Part shown: positions 52,496 through 61,413 of the stretch, in pieces
How the letters are laid out: the number at the start of each line of letters is the position of its first letter
How positions within the stretch are numbered: the first letter of the stretch is position 1
NCBI RefSeq assembly: GCF_016863655.1
Contig: NZ_BOPH01000152.1
Span: 1-61,464, forward strand
Direction of reading: 5' to 3'
DNA: 61,464 bases
DNA from: Virgisporangium ochraceum
Lineage (GTDB): Bacteria > Actinomycetota > Actinomycetes > Mycobacteriales > Micromonosporaceae
Notes under the pieces: generated by a model
The model's input: the letters and a program-made list of their open reading frames with translations, nothing else
Told to the model about the DNA's origin: nothing
The model's database searches: none
Made by a program: the position numbers and the translations under genes

Positions 52496-54417
52496 ACGTT
52501 GATGGTGTCGACGTCGACGGCGGCGTCCAGCACGGAGCGGATCTTCTGCGTCAGGGCGGCCGCCGTGTACGGCTTGTCGAGGAAGGCGACGGACGCTTTC
52601 TCCTCGGTGTGCGTGAGCGCTCCCCGGGTGTAGGCGGAGGTGAAGATGACCGGCAGTCCCGGCCGCATGTGGGTGAGCCGGTCGGCGAGTTGTTGACCGT
52701 TCATCCCCGGCATAACGACGTCGGTCACCAGCAGGTCGATGTCGGCGTGTGCGCTCGCCACGGCCAGCGCGTGCTCCCCGTCGACACCGACCAGCACCCG
52801 GTAGCCGGCGGTGGTCAGGATCCGTTCGGTGAGCTGGCGAACGGCCGGGTCGTCCTCGACGAGCAGAACCGTCTCGGTTCCCGCGGTCAGCGGCTGCGGT
52901 TCCAGTCCGTGCGGAAGATCGGTCGGAGCCTCGTCGGTCGCGGGCAGGTAGATTTCGAAGGTGGTACCCGCACCCGGACGGGAGTCGACGCGCACCACCC
53001 CACCCGCCCGGGTCACGATGCCGTACACAGTGGACAGTCCAAGGCCAGTGCCCTTGCCCTGCTCCTTGGTCGTGAAGAACGGTTCGAACGCCCGGGCGGC
53101 GACGTCCGCCGTCATACCGCAGCCGGTATCGGTGACCGTGATGAGTACGTGGTCGCCGGGTTGGGCGGTCAGCTCGTCGGCACGTCGGCCGTCGAGCACC
53201 ACCCGGTCGGTGTGGAGGGTGAGAGTCCCACCGTTCGGCATCGCGTCCCGGGCGTTGATCGCCAGGTTGACCAGCACCTGTTCGAGCTGACCCGGATCGA
53301 CCCGCGCAACGCTCGGCGCCGGGCCGGCCGATACGAGCAGCCCGATGTCCTCGCGGATGAGCCGTCGCAGCAGGACCTCGACACTGCCGACCAGACCGGC
53401 GACATCGACGACGCGCTGCCGGGCGGTCTGCGCCCGGGAGAACGTCAGGAGCTGTCGGGTCAGCCCGCTCGCCCGGGCAGCCGCGTCGCGGATCATCGTC
53501 AGGTCGTCCTTGGCCGCCGCATCGGCCTGGGCGATCAGCAGGGCGGCGTAGCCGTCGATGACGGTCAGCAGATTGTTGAAGTCGTGGGCCAGCCCGCCAG
53601 CGAGCTGGCCCACGGCGTCGAGCTTCTGTACCTGGCGCAGCTGCGCTTCGATGCTCTTCTGTTCGGTCACGTCGGTGACCATCGCGAGTGCGCCGGCCGG
53701 TTCCCCGGCATCACCCGCCCGCGCCGTCAGGGCGATCCGGACCCATACCACCCGCCCGTCGCGGGTGTGCAGGCCGACCTCGAACGGGGTCGCTCCGCTC
53801 CCGGTAACCTCGGCCAGCGCCGCGACCGTGGCGGGTCGGTCGGTCGCCGCGACCAGGTCCAGCACCGACGTGCCGGGAAGTTCCGCGGGCGCGCGTCCCA
53901 CCATCCCGGCGAACCGGTCGTTGGCGTACCCGATCCGCCCGTCGCCGTCCAGCAGCACGACGCCCTCGCTCGTCGTCTCCACGATCTCGCGATACCGCTG
54001 CTCGCTGGCGCGCAACGTCGCCTCGGCGGCCTGGCGCAGCCGCAGATCCTCGAACAGGGCCGCCCCGCGAACCAGCGCCGGAAACCGGCTGCGCAACGTC
54101 CAGTACCAGACCGCCAGCGCGGCGGTCACCGAGTCCCATGCCGCGGCGTGGAAGTCCATCCCGAACGCCATCCGCATCGCCGTTCCCGCATGCATGTCCC
54201 AGCCGATGTAAGGAAGCATGAGGTGCACGACGTGTGAACCGTGGTGCACGGCGCAACTGAAGAAGATCGAGGCGGTGGCCAACCCGAGCGGATTGTTCCG
54301 CCACTGCCGCGACTGCCACAACCCACGCGCGATCGCGTACGAGATTGCCAGGTACGCCGCCAGAACGACCGCATTGGCCAACGCGGTGAGCTGCCACCAA
54401 TGATCTACATGATCCAT
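52492..54417 (-). CDS. hybrid sensor histidine kinase (TM-PAS-HisKA-HATPase-REC)
   Basis: 641 residues from ATG 54417. Residues 1-115 have about three helices with WWQLTALANAVVLAAYLAI and many His (AVHHGSHVVHLML), perhaps a metal or haem site. Then PAS (EIVETTSEGVVLLDGDGRIG), HisKA with LAGGLAHDFNNLL, HATPase (N box LVNLAINARDAMPNGG, G1 VTDTGCGM, G2 GTGLGLSTVYG) and a C-terminal REC (VLLVEDDPAV, LLVTDVVMPG, FLDKPYT). A CckA-like hybrid kinase. Coupled with the REC gene downstream; the PAS-HisKA gene lies 10 bp upstream. Confidence 0.93.
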   Translation of the reverse strand: MDHVDHWWQLTALANAVVLAAYLAISYAIARGLWQSRQWRNNPLGLATASIFFSCAVHHGSHVVHLMLPYIGWDMHAGTAMRMAFGMDFHAAAWDSVTAALAVWYWTLRSRFPALVRGAALFEDLRLRQAAEATLRASEQRYREIVETTSEGVVLLDGDGRIGYANDRFAGMVGRAPAELPGTSVLDLVAATDRPATVAALAEVTGSGATPFEVGLHTRDGRVVWVRIALTARAGDAGEPAGALAMVTDVTEQKSIEAQLRQVQKLDAVGQLAGGLAHDFNNLLTVIDGYAALLIAQADAAAKDDLTMIRDAAARASGLTRQLLTFSRAQTARQRVVDVAGLVGSVEVLLRRLIREDIGLLVSAGPAPSVARVDPGQLEQVLVNLAINARDAMPNGGTLTLHTDRVVLDGRRADELTAQPGDHVLITVTDTGCGMTADVAARAFEPFFTTKEQGKGTGLGLSTVYGIVTRAGGVVRVDSRPGAGTTFEIYLPATDEAPTDLPHGLEPQPLTAGTETVLLVEDDPAVRQLTERILTTAGYRVLVGVDGEHALAVASAHADIDLLVTDVVMPGMNGQQLADRLTHMRPGLPVIFTSAYTRGALTHTEEKASVAFLDKPYTAAALTQKIRSVLDAAVDVDTINV

Positions 54418-54427
54418 CGCCGGGCCC

Positions 54428-55027
54428 TCAGCGCACTGCCGGACGAGACAGCTGGTTGATACGCGACAACAGCGTCTCGGCGCTGGACTGGACGAGCCGG
54501 AGGTGATTCTCCTGCTCGGCGTTGAGCGGACCGGGCAGACCCATCAGCAGCATGCCGGTGAACCCGATGATGGCGTTGAGCGAGGTGCGCAACTCGTGAC
54601 CGACCCGGCTGGCCTGGTCTGTCTCCACCGCCCACGAGATGGTGGTGACGCCGGTGACCGCTCCGGCCCTGTCGACGGTCGGTGCGGCCCGTACCGACAC
54701 TGTGACCGTGGTCCCGTCGCGACGAGTCCGTTCACAGAGGTAGGCCTCCGGCCGAGATCCCGCGGCGATGCGGCGTGCCGCGGCCACCTCGTCCGGACGG
54801 TGCCACGGCGCATGGATCCGGTCGGTGCGCTGCCCGATCATCTCGGCCGCCGGGTAGCCATACAACCGCTCGGCCCCGTGGTTCCAGACCGTCACGACGC
54901 CGTCGAGGTCTTCCGCCACGATCGCGTCATGCGCGCCGCGGACTACAGCGGCAAGCAGCGCTTCGCTTTCCGCTACCGAGCACGAATCCCGACCTGTGGA
55001 GTGGACCACACGAACCTCGTTCTGCAC
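54428..55027 (-). CDS. PAS-HisKA protein lacking a HATPase domain
   Basis: 199 residues from ATG 55027. PAS: AVVRGAHDAIVAEDLDGVVT, WNHGAERLYGYPAAEMIG, VRAAPTVDRAGAVTGVTTIS. Then HisKA with the phospho-His box VGHELRTSLNAIIGF, ending LLSRINQLSRPAVR. The HATPase part is missing and no following sequence matches one, so it may be a truncated kinase or a phosphotransfer partner of the hybrid kinase 10 bp downstream. Start could be further in (GTG before HSTGRD). Confidence 0.85.
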   Translation of the reverse strand: MQNEVRVVHSTGRDSCSVAESEALLAAVVRGAHDAIVAEDLDGVVTVWNHGAERLYGYPAAEMIGQRTDRIHAPWHRPDEVAAARRIAAGSRPEAYLCERTRRDGTTVTVSVRAAPTVDRAGAVTGVTTISWAVETDQASRVGHELRTSLNAIIGFTGMLLMGLPGPLNAEQENHLRLVQSSAETLLSRINQLSRPAVR

Positions 55028-55418
55028 TCGCGCACCGATCCGGCGCGCCCCGACGACGAGACGGCACGACGGACTCTAGTCAGCCGACGAAGCGGTGTCT
55101 GTCCCCGAAAGGTGGACACGCGCCACCACGCCCACCGACTCGGAGAGGGGCGTCCTGGACGGTCCAGATGCTGCCTCGTGCCTCGACGTCAGTGGTGCGA
55201 AATGTTGCTAGCGTCGGCGAAAGCCCAGACGCCAACCTGCTTCGGCAGGGTTGACCTCGAGACATCGCCCGAGAGCAGCAGACCCGCAGCCACATGCAGG
55301 CGCCCGTCAACGCCCGGATCCCGGCAAATCCGTCACGATTTCCAGCAACAACCGCAAGCATCAGCTCTGCCACAAATATGACGGTCATGCCGGGCACGGG
55401 TACCGCTGCGCTGCGGCA
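55028..55418. other. 391-bp gap with no supported gene
   Basis: Upstream region of the minus-strand signalling operon (kinase start 55027) and downstream of the NarL gene (stop 55419). No hairpin, repeat or gene is convincing. It should hold the promoter of the PAS-HisKA/hybrid-kinase/REC operon. Confidence 0.3.
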
Positions 55419-56062
55419 TCAAGACCGCCCGGCCGCGTGCGCTTTCGCGACGGCTTCGGCGCGGCTGGGCGCTCCGATCTTGGTCATGATTGTGGAGACG
55501 TTGTTCCGGATCGTCTTCAGGCTCAGCACGAAGTAGTCGGCGATGTACGTGTTGCCGTGTCCCTTGGCCATCAGCGCCAGATCTCGCGTTCGCGGCGGGT
55601 CAGCTGGGGGATGGTGCTGTGGTCGCTGGACCGTCCGCCGGTGGCGACGTGTGTGGTGATCCGGTCGACCACGGTCGGGGAGAAGTGTCCGGCTCCGGTG
55701 GCGACCGTGCGTACGGCGCGCACGATGTCGTCGGGATCGGCGGTCTTGACGACGTATCCGCGTACGCCCGCCCGTAGTGCCGCGTGGATCGAGGCGTCGT
55801 CGTAGGAGGTCAGCATCAGGATGTGGCTGGCCCGCGACTCGGCCCGAAGTCGTGGGATCAGGGCGATGCCGGTGCCGTCCGGCAGGCCGATGTCGAGGAC
55901 CACGACGTCGGGCCGGTGCTCGGCCACGAGCGCGCCGGCCTCCTGCTCGGTGGCGGCGCACGCGACGACGGCGATGTCACCGGTGAGCCCGAGCGTGGCC
56001 GTCAGACCGACCCGGAACATCGGATGGTCCTCGACCAGCACGACCCGGACCGGTGTGTCCAT
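55419..56062 (-). pseudogene. NarL/FixJ-family response regulator, frameshifted in the HTH
   Basis: From ATG 56062: REC domain VVLVEDHPMFRVGLTATLGL, phospho-Asp in VVVLDIGLPDG, AGVRGYVVKTADPDDIVRAV. The HTH begins QLTRREREI and the frame then stops (IWR-stop). A one-base shift near 55578 restores LALMAKGHGNTYIADYFVLS, LKTIRNNVSTIMTKIGAPSR and the stop at 55419. The intact product would be ~214 residues and a typical LuxR-type regulator. Its start overlaps the stop of the kinase fragment upstream (TGATG), so both were once a pair. Confidence 0.8.
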
Positions 56063-56247
56063 CACGTCTCCCCCAGCGGAAGGTCGGCCACGACGGTGGT
56101 GCCGCCACCGGGCCCGCTCGCGACGGTCACCGTGCCACCGATGTCGGCGGTGCGGCTGCGCATGGACTCCAGGCCGACGCCTGTCCCGATATCGGTCGGC
56201 AGGCCGGCGCCGTCGTCTTCGATGCGCAGGTGCAGCGCCCCGTCTCC
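56062..56247 (-). pseudogene. C-terminal fragment of a NarX-type histidine kinase
   Basis: Reading GDGALHLRIEDDGAGLP, TGVGLESMRSRTADIGGT and GPGGGTTVVADLPLGET, the G1, F and G2 parts of a HATPase domain in NarX/DegS kinases. The rest of the kinase is missing because the IS5-type sequence begins at 56250. It was translationally coupled to the NarL regulator (TGATG at 56060-56064). Confidence 0.8.
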
Positions 56248-56249
56248 GC

Positions 56250-56744
56250 GCGGCCAACCACATCCCGGCCGCCACGACCGGAAAGGATGCGGCGAAGAAG
56301 GTTCCCGGGCGCAAGCGTGGCCTTGCAGTGGACACCCTCGGTCTGATCATCGCCGTGGTCGTCATGGCCGCTTCGGCCACCGACAACCAGATCGGTGTCG
56401 CCCTGGTCGACCGCGTCGTCGAGCACACCCCGACCGTGACCAAGGCGTGGGTCGACGCGGGGTTCAAAGATGACGTCCAGATCCACGGCGCGGTCAACGG
56501 CATCGACGTCGAACAGGTCAAACGTTCCGACACCAGGCCGGGGTTCGTGCCGGTGGCCAAGCGGTGGATCGTCGAGCAGGTCCACGGCACCCTCATGCTG
56601 CACCGCCGGCTCGTGCGCGAGTACGAGACCCGGCCAGCGTCCAGCGAGTCACGCACCTGGTCGGCGGCGACCGCGAACCTCGTCCGCCGGCTGACCGGCA
56701 CCACCACCCCGTCCTGGCGCCAACCGTTGCCCCACAACGGATGA
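56250..56744 (+). pseudogene. IS5-family transposase, N-terminally truncated
   Basis: 165 codons starting within the protein: AANHIPAATTGKDAAKKVPG, RKRGLAVDTLGLIIAVVVMA, VTKAWVDAGFKDDVQ, PVAKRWIVEQVHGTLMLHRR, YETRPASSESRTWSAAT. This is the second half of an IS5-group DDE transposase, with the ERTF-like RWIVEQVHGTL region. The first Asp region is lost. The break coincides with that in the kinase gene, so an insertion followed by deletion removed the starts of both. Confidence 0.8.
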
Positions 56745-56754
56745 AGCACAACGG

Positions 56755-57186
56755 ATGAACCACGAACAGGTCCTGGCACGGGAAACCCTCGCCGGCGCCC
56801 AGGCCGAGCAGCTGCGCGCCCAGATCGCCGCACTCACCGAACAACTCGTGGTCGTCGACGCCGAACTGGCCGACCTCGCCACGACCCGCACCACGCTACT
56901 GCGGCTCACCGGCACAACCACCGCCGGCACAGCGTCGACCGGCGCCACCGTGGCCAGCCCGGCCTACCAGCAGATCCTCGCCGTGTTCGCCGCCACCGGC
57001 AATCCGTTACGTGCCAAGGACATCTGCGTCGCTCTGGGCACCGGCACCGCCGCGAAGAACACCGAGAGCCTGCGCGCCAAGCTCAAACGCCTCGTCGCCC
57101 GCGGTGTCCTCACCGAGCTGGAGTCCGGCCTGTTCGCCATCGCCCAGCCCGCGGCCAGCAACCCTGACCCAACGCCAGAGTCATGA
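56755..57186 (+). CDS. hypothetical protein with coiled coil, next to IS5 remnant
   Basis: 143 residues from ATG 56755. A long N-terminal helix (QVLARETLAGAQAEQLRAQI, ALTEQLVVVDAELADLATTR) that looks like a coiled coil, then a winged-helix-like part (AYQQILAVFAATGNPLRAKD, ICVALGTGTAAKNTESLRAK, LKRLVARGVLTELESGLFAI). Genes like this often follow IS5-type transposases in actinobacteria, so it is probably an accessory gene of the element, perhaps DNA binding. Confidence 0.7.
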   Translation: MNHEQVLARETLAGAQAEQLRAQIAALTEQLVVVDAELADLATTRTTLLRLTGTTTAGTASTGATVASPAYQQILAVFAATGNPLRAKDICVALGTGTAAKNTESLRAKLKRLVARGVLTELESGLFAIAQPAASNPDPTPES

Positions 57187-57303
57187 CGGACATCGGCTCC
57201 CGAACCGCCCTCTCAGATCGCCGGTCACCCCATGGTCATGCCTGCGTTGCGGCGCGCCGACCGGACGGCGACGTCAGGACCCCGGTGACGTTGCTACGAT
57301 GCG

Positions 57304-57404
57304 AGCCGGGCCGTGACTGGCGCGCTGGGATGGGCTCAACCATCAGGGAGCGGCCCCGGTCGACGTGACCGATCGTGCCGTGCGCCTGGGCCACACTCAC
57401 CATC
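57304..57404 (+). ncRNA. ZTP riboswitch (pfl motif)
   Basis: Contains the pfl/ZTP blocks in order: GCCGTGACTGGCG (from 57309), GGGAGCGGCC (57346-57355) and CCGTGCGCCTGGGCC (57378-57392), ending about 20 bp before the GAGGAGG of glyA. Helix pairings between GGCCGTGACTGGCG and the 3' block agree with the consensus. It binds ZTP/ZMP, the signal of 10-formyl-tetrahydrofolate shortage, and switches on one-carbon genes such as glyA. Called from motif memory, not from a covariance model. Confidence 0.8.
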
Positions 57405-57420
57405 GTGAGGAGGCCCAGCC

Positions 57421-58890
57421 ATGCCCACACCCCCCACCAACGCCGGCATCGCCGGCGGAGCAGCCGCCGAGTCGACAGCGTTCAACGCCGCCCTCGCCGT
57501 TGTGCGCCAGGTTGAACCCCGCATCGCCGACGCGATCGCCGCCGAGCTGACCGCTCAACGCGAATCGCTGAAACTGATCGCCAGTGAGAACTACGCGTCC
57601 CCAGCAACCCTGCTCGCCATGGGCAACTGGCTCAGCGACAAGTACGCCGAAGGCACCATCGGACGCCGCTTCTACGCCGGCTGCCAACATGTCGACACGA
57701 TCGAGGCCATCGCCGCCGAGCATGCCCGCGTACTGTTCGGCGCACCGCACGCCTACCTCCAGCCGCACTCCGGGATCGACGCGAACCTCGTCGCGTTCTG
57801 GGCGATCCTCGCCCACCGCATCGAAAGCCCTACCCTCGACCGGATAGGCGCCCGCCACGTCAACGACCTCACAGACGCGGACTGGGCCACCCTGCGTGCC
57901 GACCTGGGCCAGCAACGCATGCTCGGAATGGCCTTGGACGCCGGTGGACACCTCACCCACGGCTTCCGACCCAACATCTCCGGCAAGATGTTCCACCAGC
58001 AAAGCTACGGCGTCGACCCCACCACCGGCCTCCTCGACTACGACTCCCTGCGCGCCACCGCCCGCGAGTTCCGCCCTCTGATCATCGTCGGTGGCTACTC
58101 CGCCTACCCACGACGGGTCAACTTCGCTCTCATGCGGGAGATCGCCGACGAGGTCGGCGCCACCCTCCTGGTCGACATGGCCCACTTCGCCGGCCTCGTC
58201 GCCGGCAAGGTGCTCACCGGGGACCACGATCCCGTGCCGCACGCCCACATCACCACCACGACCACCCACAAGACGCTTCGCGGCCCACGCGGAGGCATGG
58301 TCCTCTGCCAGGACGAATACGCCGAACACGTCGACCGGGGCTGCCCCATGGTCCTCGGCGGGCCCCTCCCGCACGTCATGGCCGCCAAAGCCGTCGCGCT
58401 CGCCGAAGCCCGCACCGATACCTTCCGCGACTACGCCCAGCGCGTCGTGGACAACGCCTGCGCACTCGCCGACGGACTCCTGCGCCGCGGCAACCGCCTC
58501 GTCACCGGCGGCACCGACAACCACCTGATCCTCATCGACGTCACCACCCATGGACTCACCGGCCGGCAAGCCGAAGCCGCCCTCCTCGACGCCGGCATCG
58601 TCACCAACCGCAACGCCATCCCGAACGACCCCAACGGCGCCTGGTACACCTCCGGCATCCGCATCGGCACCCCAGCCCTGACCACCCGAGGACTCGACGC
58701 CACCGACATGGACCAGATCGCCGAACTCATCACCACCACCCTTCACCACACCCAGCCTGGCGCCGACGCAGGCGGCAACCCATCGAAGGCCAAGTACCGC
58801 CTTGACGCCGCCATCGCCACGAAGGTAGCCGCCGAGGCCGGTGACCTTCTCGAAGACCATCCGCTGTACGGCGACGTCGCACTCACATAG
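57421..58890 (+). CDS. glyA: serine hydroxymethyltransferase
   Basis: 489 residues from ATG 57421 with GAGGAGG. Makes glycine and 5,10-methylene-THF from serine and THF in the cytosol. Signature ESLKLIASENYASPATLLAMG, GRRFYAGCQHVDTIE, PHSGIDANLVAFWAIL, PLIIVGGYSAYPR, VDMAHFAGLVAGKV and the PLP Lys K284 in TTTHKTLRGPRGG. Longer than E. coli GlyA (~417) because of inserts around 140-180, as in one actinobacterial subgroup. Controlled by the ZTP riboswitch just upstream. It may be a second glyA copy. Confidence 0.95.
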   Translation: MPTPPTNAGIAGGAAAESTAFNAALAVVRQVEPRIADAIAAELTAQRESLKLIASENYASPATLLAMGNWLSDKYAEGTIGRRFYAGCQHVDTIEAIAAEHARVLFGAPHAYLQPHSGIDANLVAFWAILAHRIESPTLDRIGARHVNDLTDADWATLRADLGQQRMLGMALDAGGHLTHGFRPNISGKMFHQQSYGVDPTTGLLDYDSLRATAREFRPLIIVGGYSAYPRRVNFALMREIADEVGATLLVDMAHFAGLVAGKVLTGDHDPVPHAHITTTTTHKTLRGPRGGMVLCQDEYAEHVDRGCPMVLGGPLPHVMAAKAVALAEARTDTFRDYAQRVVDNACALADGLLRRGNRLVTGGTDNHLILIDVTTHGLTGRQAEAALLDAGIVTNRNAIPNDPNGAWYTSGIRIGTPALTTRGLDATDMDQIAELITTTLHHTQPGADAGGNPSKAKYRLDAAIATKVAAEAGDLLEDHPLYGDVALT

Positions 58891-59134
58891 ACCCGATCTG
58901 AGGGTGGGCCCGGTACGCCGATGCCGGCCGATTGGGAGTGGTTGGACTGCGCCGGCACCCTCGATTGGCCGGCACGTGGACAGCCACCAAGCGCAGCAGC
59001 TGCGCAAGACCCGACGAGGTGGGCCGATCGCGAACGGTGATCGCTGCAGACGGTCCGATATGCTGATCTGCGGTGTCCGAGCCCGGACCGGCCGGGATTC
59101 GTACACGCCGACCGGCCGCCCGGAGGGAGGGCAG

Positions 59135-60493
59135 ATGCCTCGCCACCCCGATGCGGTGATCACACCGAACACCGTGCTCAGCGATGCCCGCCGCCGGTTG
59201 GACTCCCCGCTACGGCCGGGCCAACGCATGTCGCGGGCCGAGTTGGCCGACGCCGTCAACGTCACCCTCGATCAGCTCTACCCCGGTCGCCGCCTCACCG
59301 CCCACTACGTGGATTTCCGCTGGCTCGGCAAGCTCGAACGCGGAGAACACCGATGGCCCAGTGAGGAACGCCGCAACGCCCTACGTCACGTCCTCGGCGC
59401 CGCGACCGACGCTGCACTGGGCCTCTACAGCCCGCGCCGCACGAACGAGCGCATCGCGGCCGAGGGAACACCCTCACCAGGATCGCTCGACGGCATGTTC
59501 GGCGGTGAACGGAGAGGTTCAGGGGTCGATCTCGTGGAGTTCGCATCAGCGCTGGACCAGCCGGGGATTGGTAGCTCCGAGCTGACAGCTGCTGAACTAG
59601 CCTGTGAAGGGCTCGATCAGGACTTCGCGCGCACGCCACCTGATGAGGCCCTCAGGATGACGCAGCTGCTGATGAAGTCCGTGTTTGTCCATTTGCGTCG
59701 ACGGCAGACCTTGCGCCATCACGAACGGCTGGTGAAACTCGCTGCGCGGCTTGCCGGACTCCACGCCTGGGCGTGTTTCGACATCAGCGACGACCGTAAG
59801 GCGGAGCGTTGGTATGAGACCGCCGCGTCCGCTGCGCATGACGCCAAAGCATGGGGTTTGGGCGCCTGGCTGTCAGGAGCGCAGAGCCTCATCGAGTGGC
59901 ATCGCCGGGATCTCGGTCGGGCCGCGGAACTGATCGACCGCGGGATCTACTTCGCCGGCCATGGCTCGGACGCGACCACGCGTGCCTGGCTCTATGCACT
60001 GCAAGCCCGCGCATTTGCCGGTACCGGAAACCAGGATGGATTCGAAAACTCGTACGCCATGGCGGAGAGAGCGGCTGAACACTCCAGTGAACGTGACCGG
60101 CGCCACGGCATGGACTTCGCTCAAGGAATACTGGATCTCCGGTATTACTGCGGCACCAGCAGACTGTTACTACGCCAACCGGACCAAGCCATCACGGAAC
60201 TGACCGGCTCACGTGACGCCCTTCCGGAGTCCCACACCAAGGCACGCGCAGTGCTCACCCTGTTCCTGGCCGATGCCGCAGTTGAGTCAGGTGACCCGTC
60301 ACAGGCGATCAGTCTCACTGAGCACGCTCTGGCATCCACCATCCATCAACCCATCGTCCCGATCCTCCAACAGAGCCGCCGAATCCGTCGGCTGGTCCAC
60401 CAACGGGATCCGGCGGCTGGAGGAAAGCTGGACGACCCTATCCTGGCGTTCAGCGATGCCCTGACAACCCTGGCTAGCAAGGCGGAACCGTGA
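59135..60493 (+). CDS. XRE-like regulator with TPR-like C-terminal domain
   Basis: 452 residues from ATG 59135 behind GGAGGGAGG. The first ~90 residues are an HTH-like domain (QRMSRAELADAVNVTLDQLY, YVDFRWLGKLERGEHRWPSE) of the type found in actinobacterial regulators. The rest is helical repeats (FARTPPDEALRMTQLLMKSV, GLGAWLSGAQSLIEWHRRDL, AYAMAERAAEHS-like pairs, LPESHTKARAVLTLFLADAA). Its stop overlaps the GTG of the LLM pseudogene, which it probably used to control. Confidence 0.85.
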   Translation: MPRHPDAVITPNTVLSDARRRLDSPLRPGQRMSRAELADAVNVTLDQLYPGRRLTAHYVDFRWLGKLERGEHRWPSEERRNALRHVLGAATDAALGLYSPRRTNERIAAEGTPSPGSLDGMFGGERRGSGVDLVEFASALDQPGIGSSELTAAELACEGLDQDFARTPPDEALRMTQLLMKSVFVHLRRRQTLRHHERLVKLAARLAGLHAWACFDISDDRKAERWYETAASAAHDAKAWGLGAWLSGAQSLIEWHRRDLGRAAELIDRGIYFAGHGSDATTRAWLYALQARAFAGTGNQDGFENSYAMAERAAEHSSERDRRHGMDFAQGILDLRYYCGTSRLLLRQPDQAITELTGSRDALPESHTKARAVLTLFLADAAVESGDPSQAISLTEHALASTIHQPIVPILQQSRRIRRLVHQRDPAAGGKLDDPILAFSDALTTLASKAEP

Positions 60494-61413
60494 GGCTGAC
60501 CGGACTGGGGATCTGGACGGCCCAGTTCGACTTCCACCCTGCGGATGTCGTGCGCGACGCAGTTCAGGAACTCGAAGCCCTCGGATACGACTCGCTGTGG
60601 ATCGGCGAGAACGTCGGCCGCGAGCCCGTCAGCCAATCCGCGATCCTCTTGGTCGCCACCCGCCGCATAACGATCGCGACCGGTGTCCTGAACCTGTGGG
60701 CCCGCGACCCGCTTTCGACGTTCGCCGCCCAGCTACCCTCACCGAGGCGTACCCCGACCGCTTCATCCTCGGACTCGGCGTCAGCCACCCACGGCTGGTC
60801 AACGACACGCGACAACTATCCTACGGCCGGCCGCTACAAGCCGTCCGTGACTACCTGACGGCAATGGATCAGCAAGGCCAACAGTACCGAGCCGTACCTG
60901 CCAGCAACACCGTCCGAATCCTGGCGGCTCTCGGCCCACGCATGCGCCGAATCGCCGCAGAACACGCGGACGGCGCCCATACCTATCTCGTACCCCCTGA
61001 GCACACGGCCCAGGCTCGACACATCCTCGGACCAGGCAAGCTTCTCGTCCCCGAGCAAGCGGTGATCCTGATCAACGACTAGGCCAAAGCTTACGAAATC
61101 GGCCGACGACACCTACGCCGATACCTATCCCTCCCCCAACTACACAAACAACCTCCGCAGACTCGGCTACACCGACGACGACCTCGACCACCACGGCAGC
61201 AACCGCCTCCTCGACGCGCTCATCGCCTGGGGCGACGAAGCAGCCATAGCCGATCGCGTTGACCAGCATCAGAGAGCTGGCGCGGACCACGTCTGCCTGC
61301 AAGTCTTGGACCCCGACTTCCGTGGACTCCCGCTGCCTCAATGGCGACTCCTCGCGAACATGGCACCAGTCGGCTCCCGCCCCATCGGCGCACGTGAAGA
61401 GGTCGACCGTTAA
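60490..61413 (+). pseudogene. LLM-class F420-dependent oxidoreductase, broken
   Basis: Start GTG 60490 overlaps the regulator's stop. First part RLTGLGIWTAQFDFHPADVV, GYDSLWIGENVGREP, ATRRITIATGVLNLWARDP. At ~60730 a frameshift leads to TLTEAYPDRFILGLGVSHPR and AALGPRMRRIAAEHADGAHT. An amber codon (61081-61083) stands where Gln is expected (LIND-stop-AKAYEIGRRHL), and an extra C in the CCCCC run near 61135 shifts the frame again to PNYTNNLRRLGYTDDDLDHH, then ADHVCLQVL, stop TAA 61411. Three lesions, one a stop, make it a true pseudogene. Confidence 0.85.

Noticed and set aside
52609..54237. 542-codon plus-strand open frame opposite the hybrid kinase
   Set aside because: Antisense to a gene with all kinase boxes; Arg/Gly-rich shadow.
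57397..59265. 622-codon minus-strand open frame opposite glyA
   Set aside because: Gly/Val/Asp-rich shadow; glyA has the PLP lysine, all motifs and a riboswitch.
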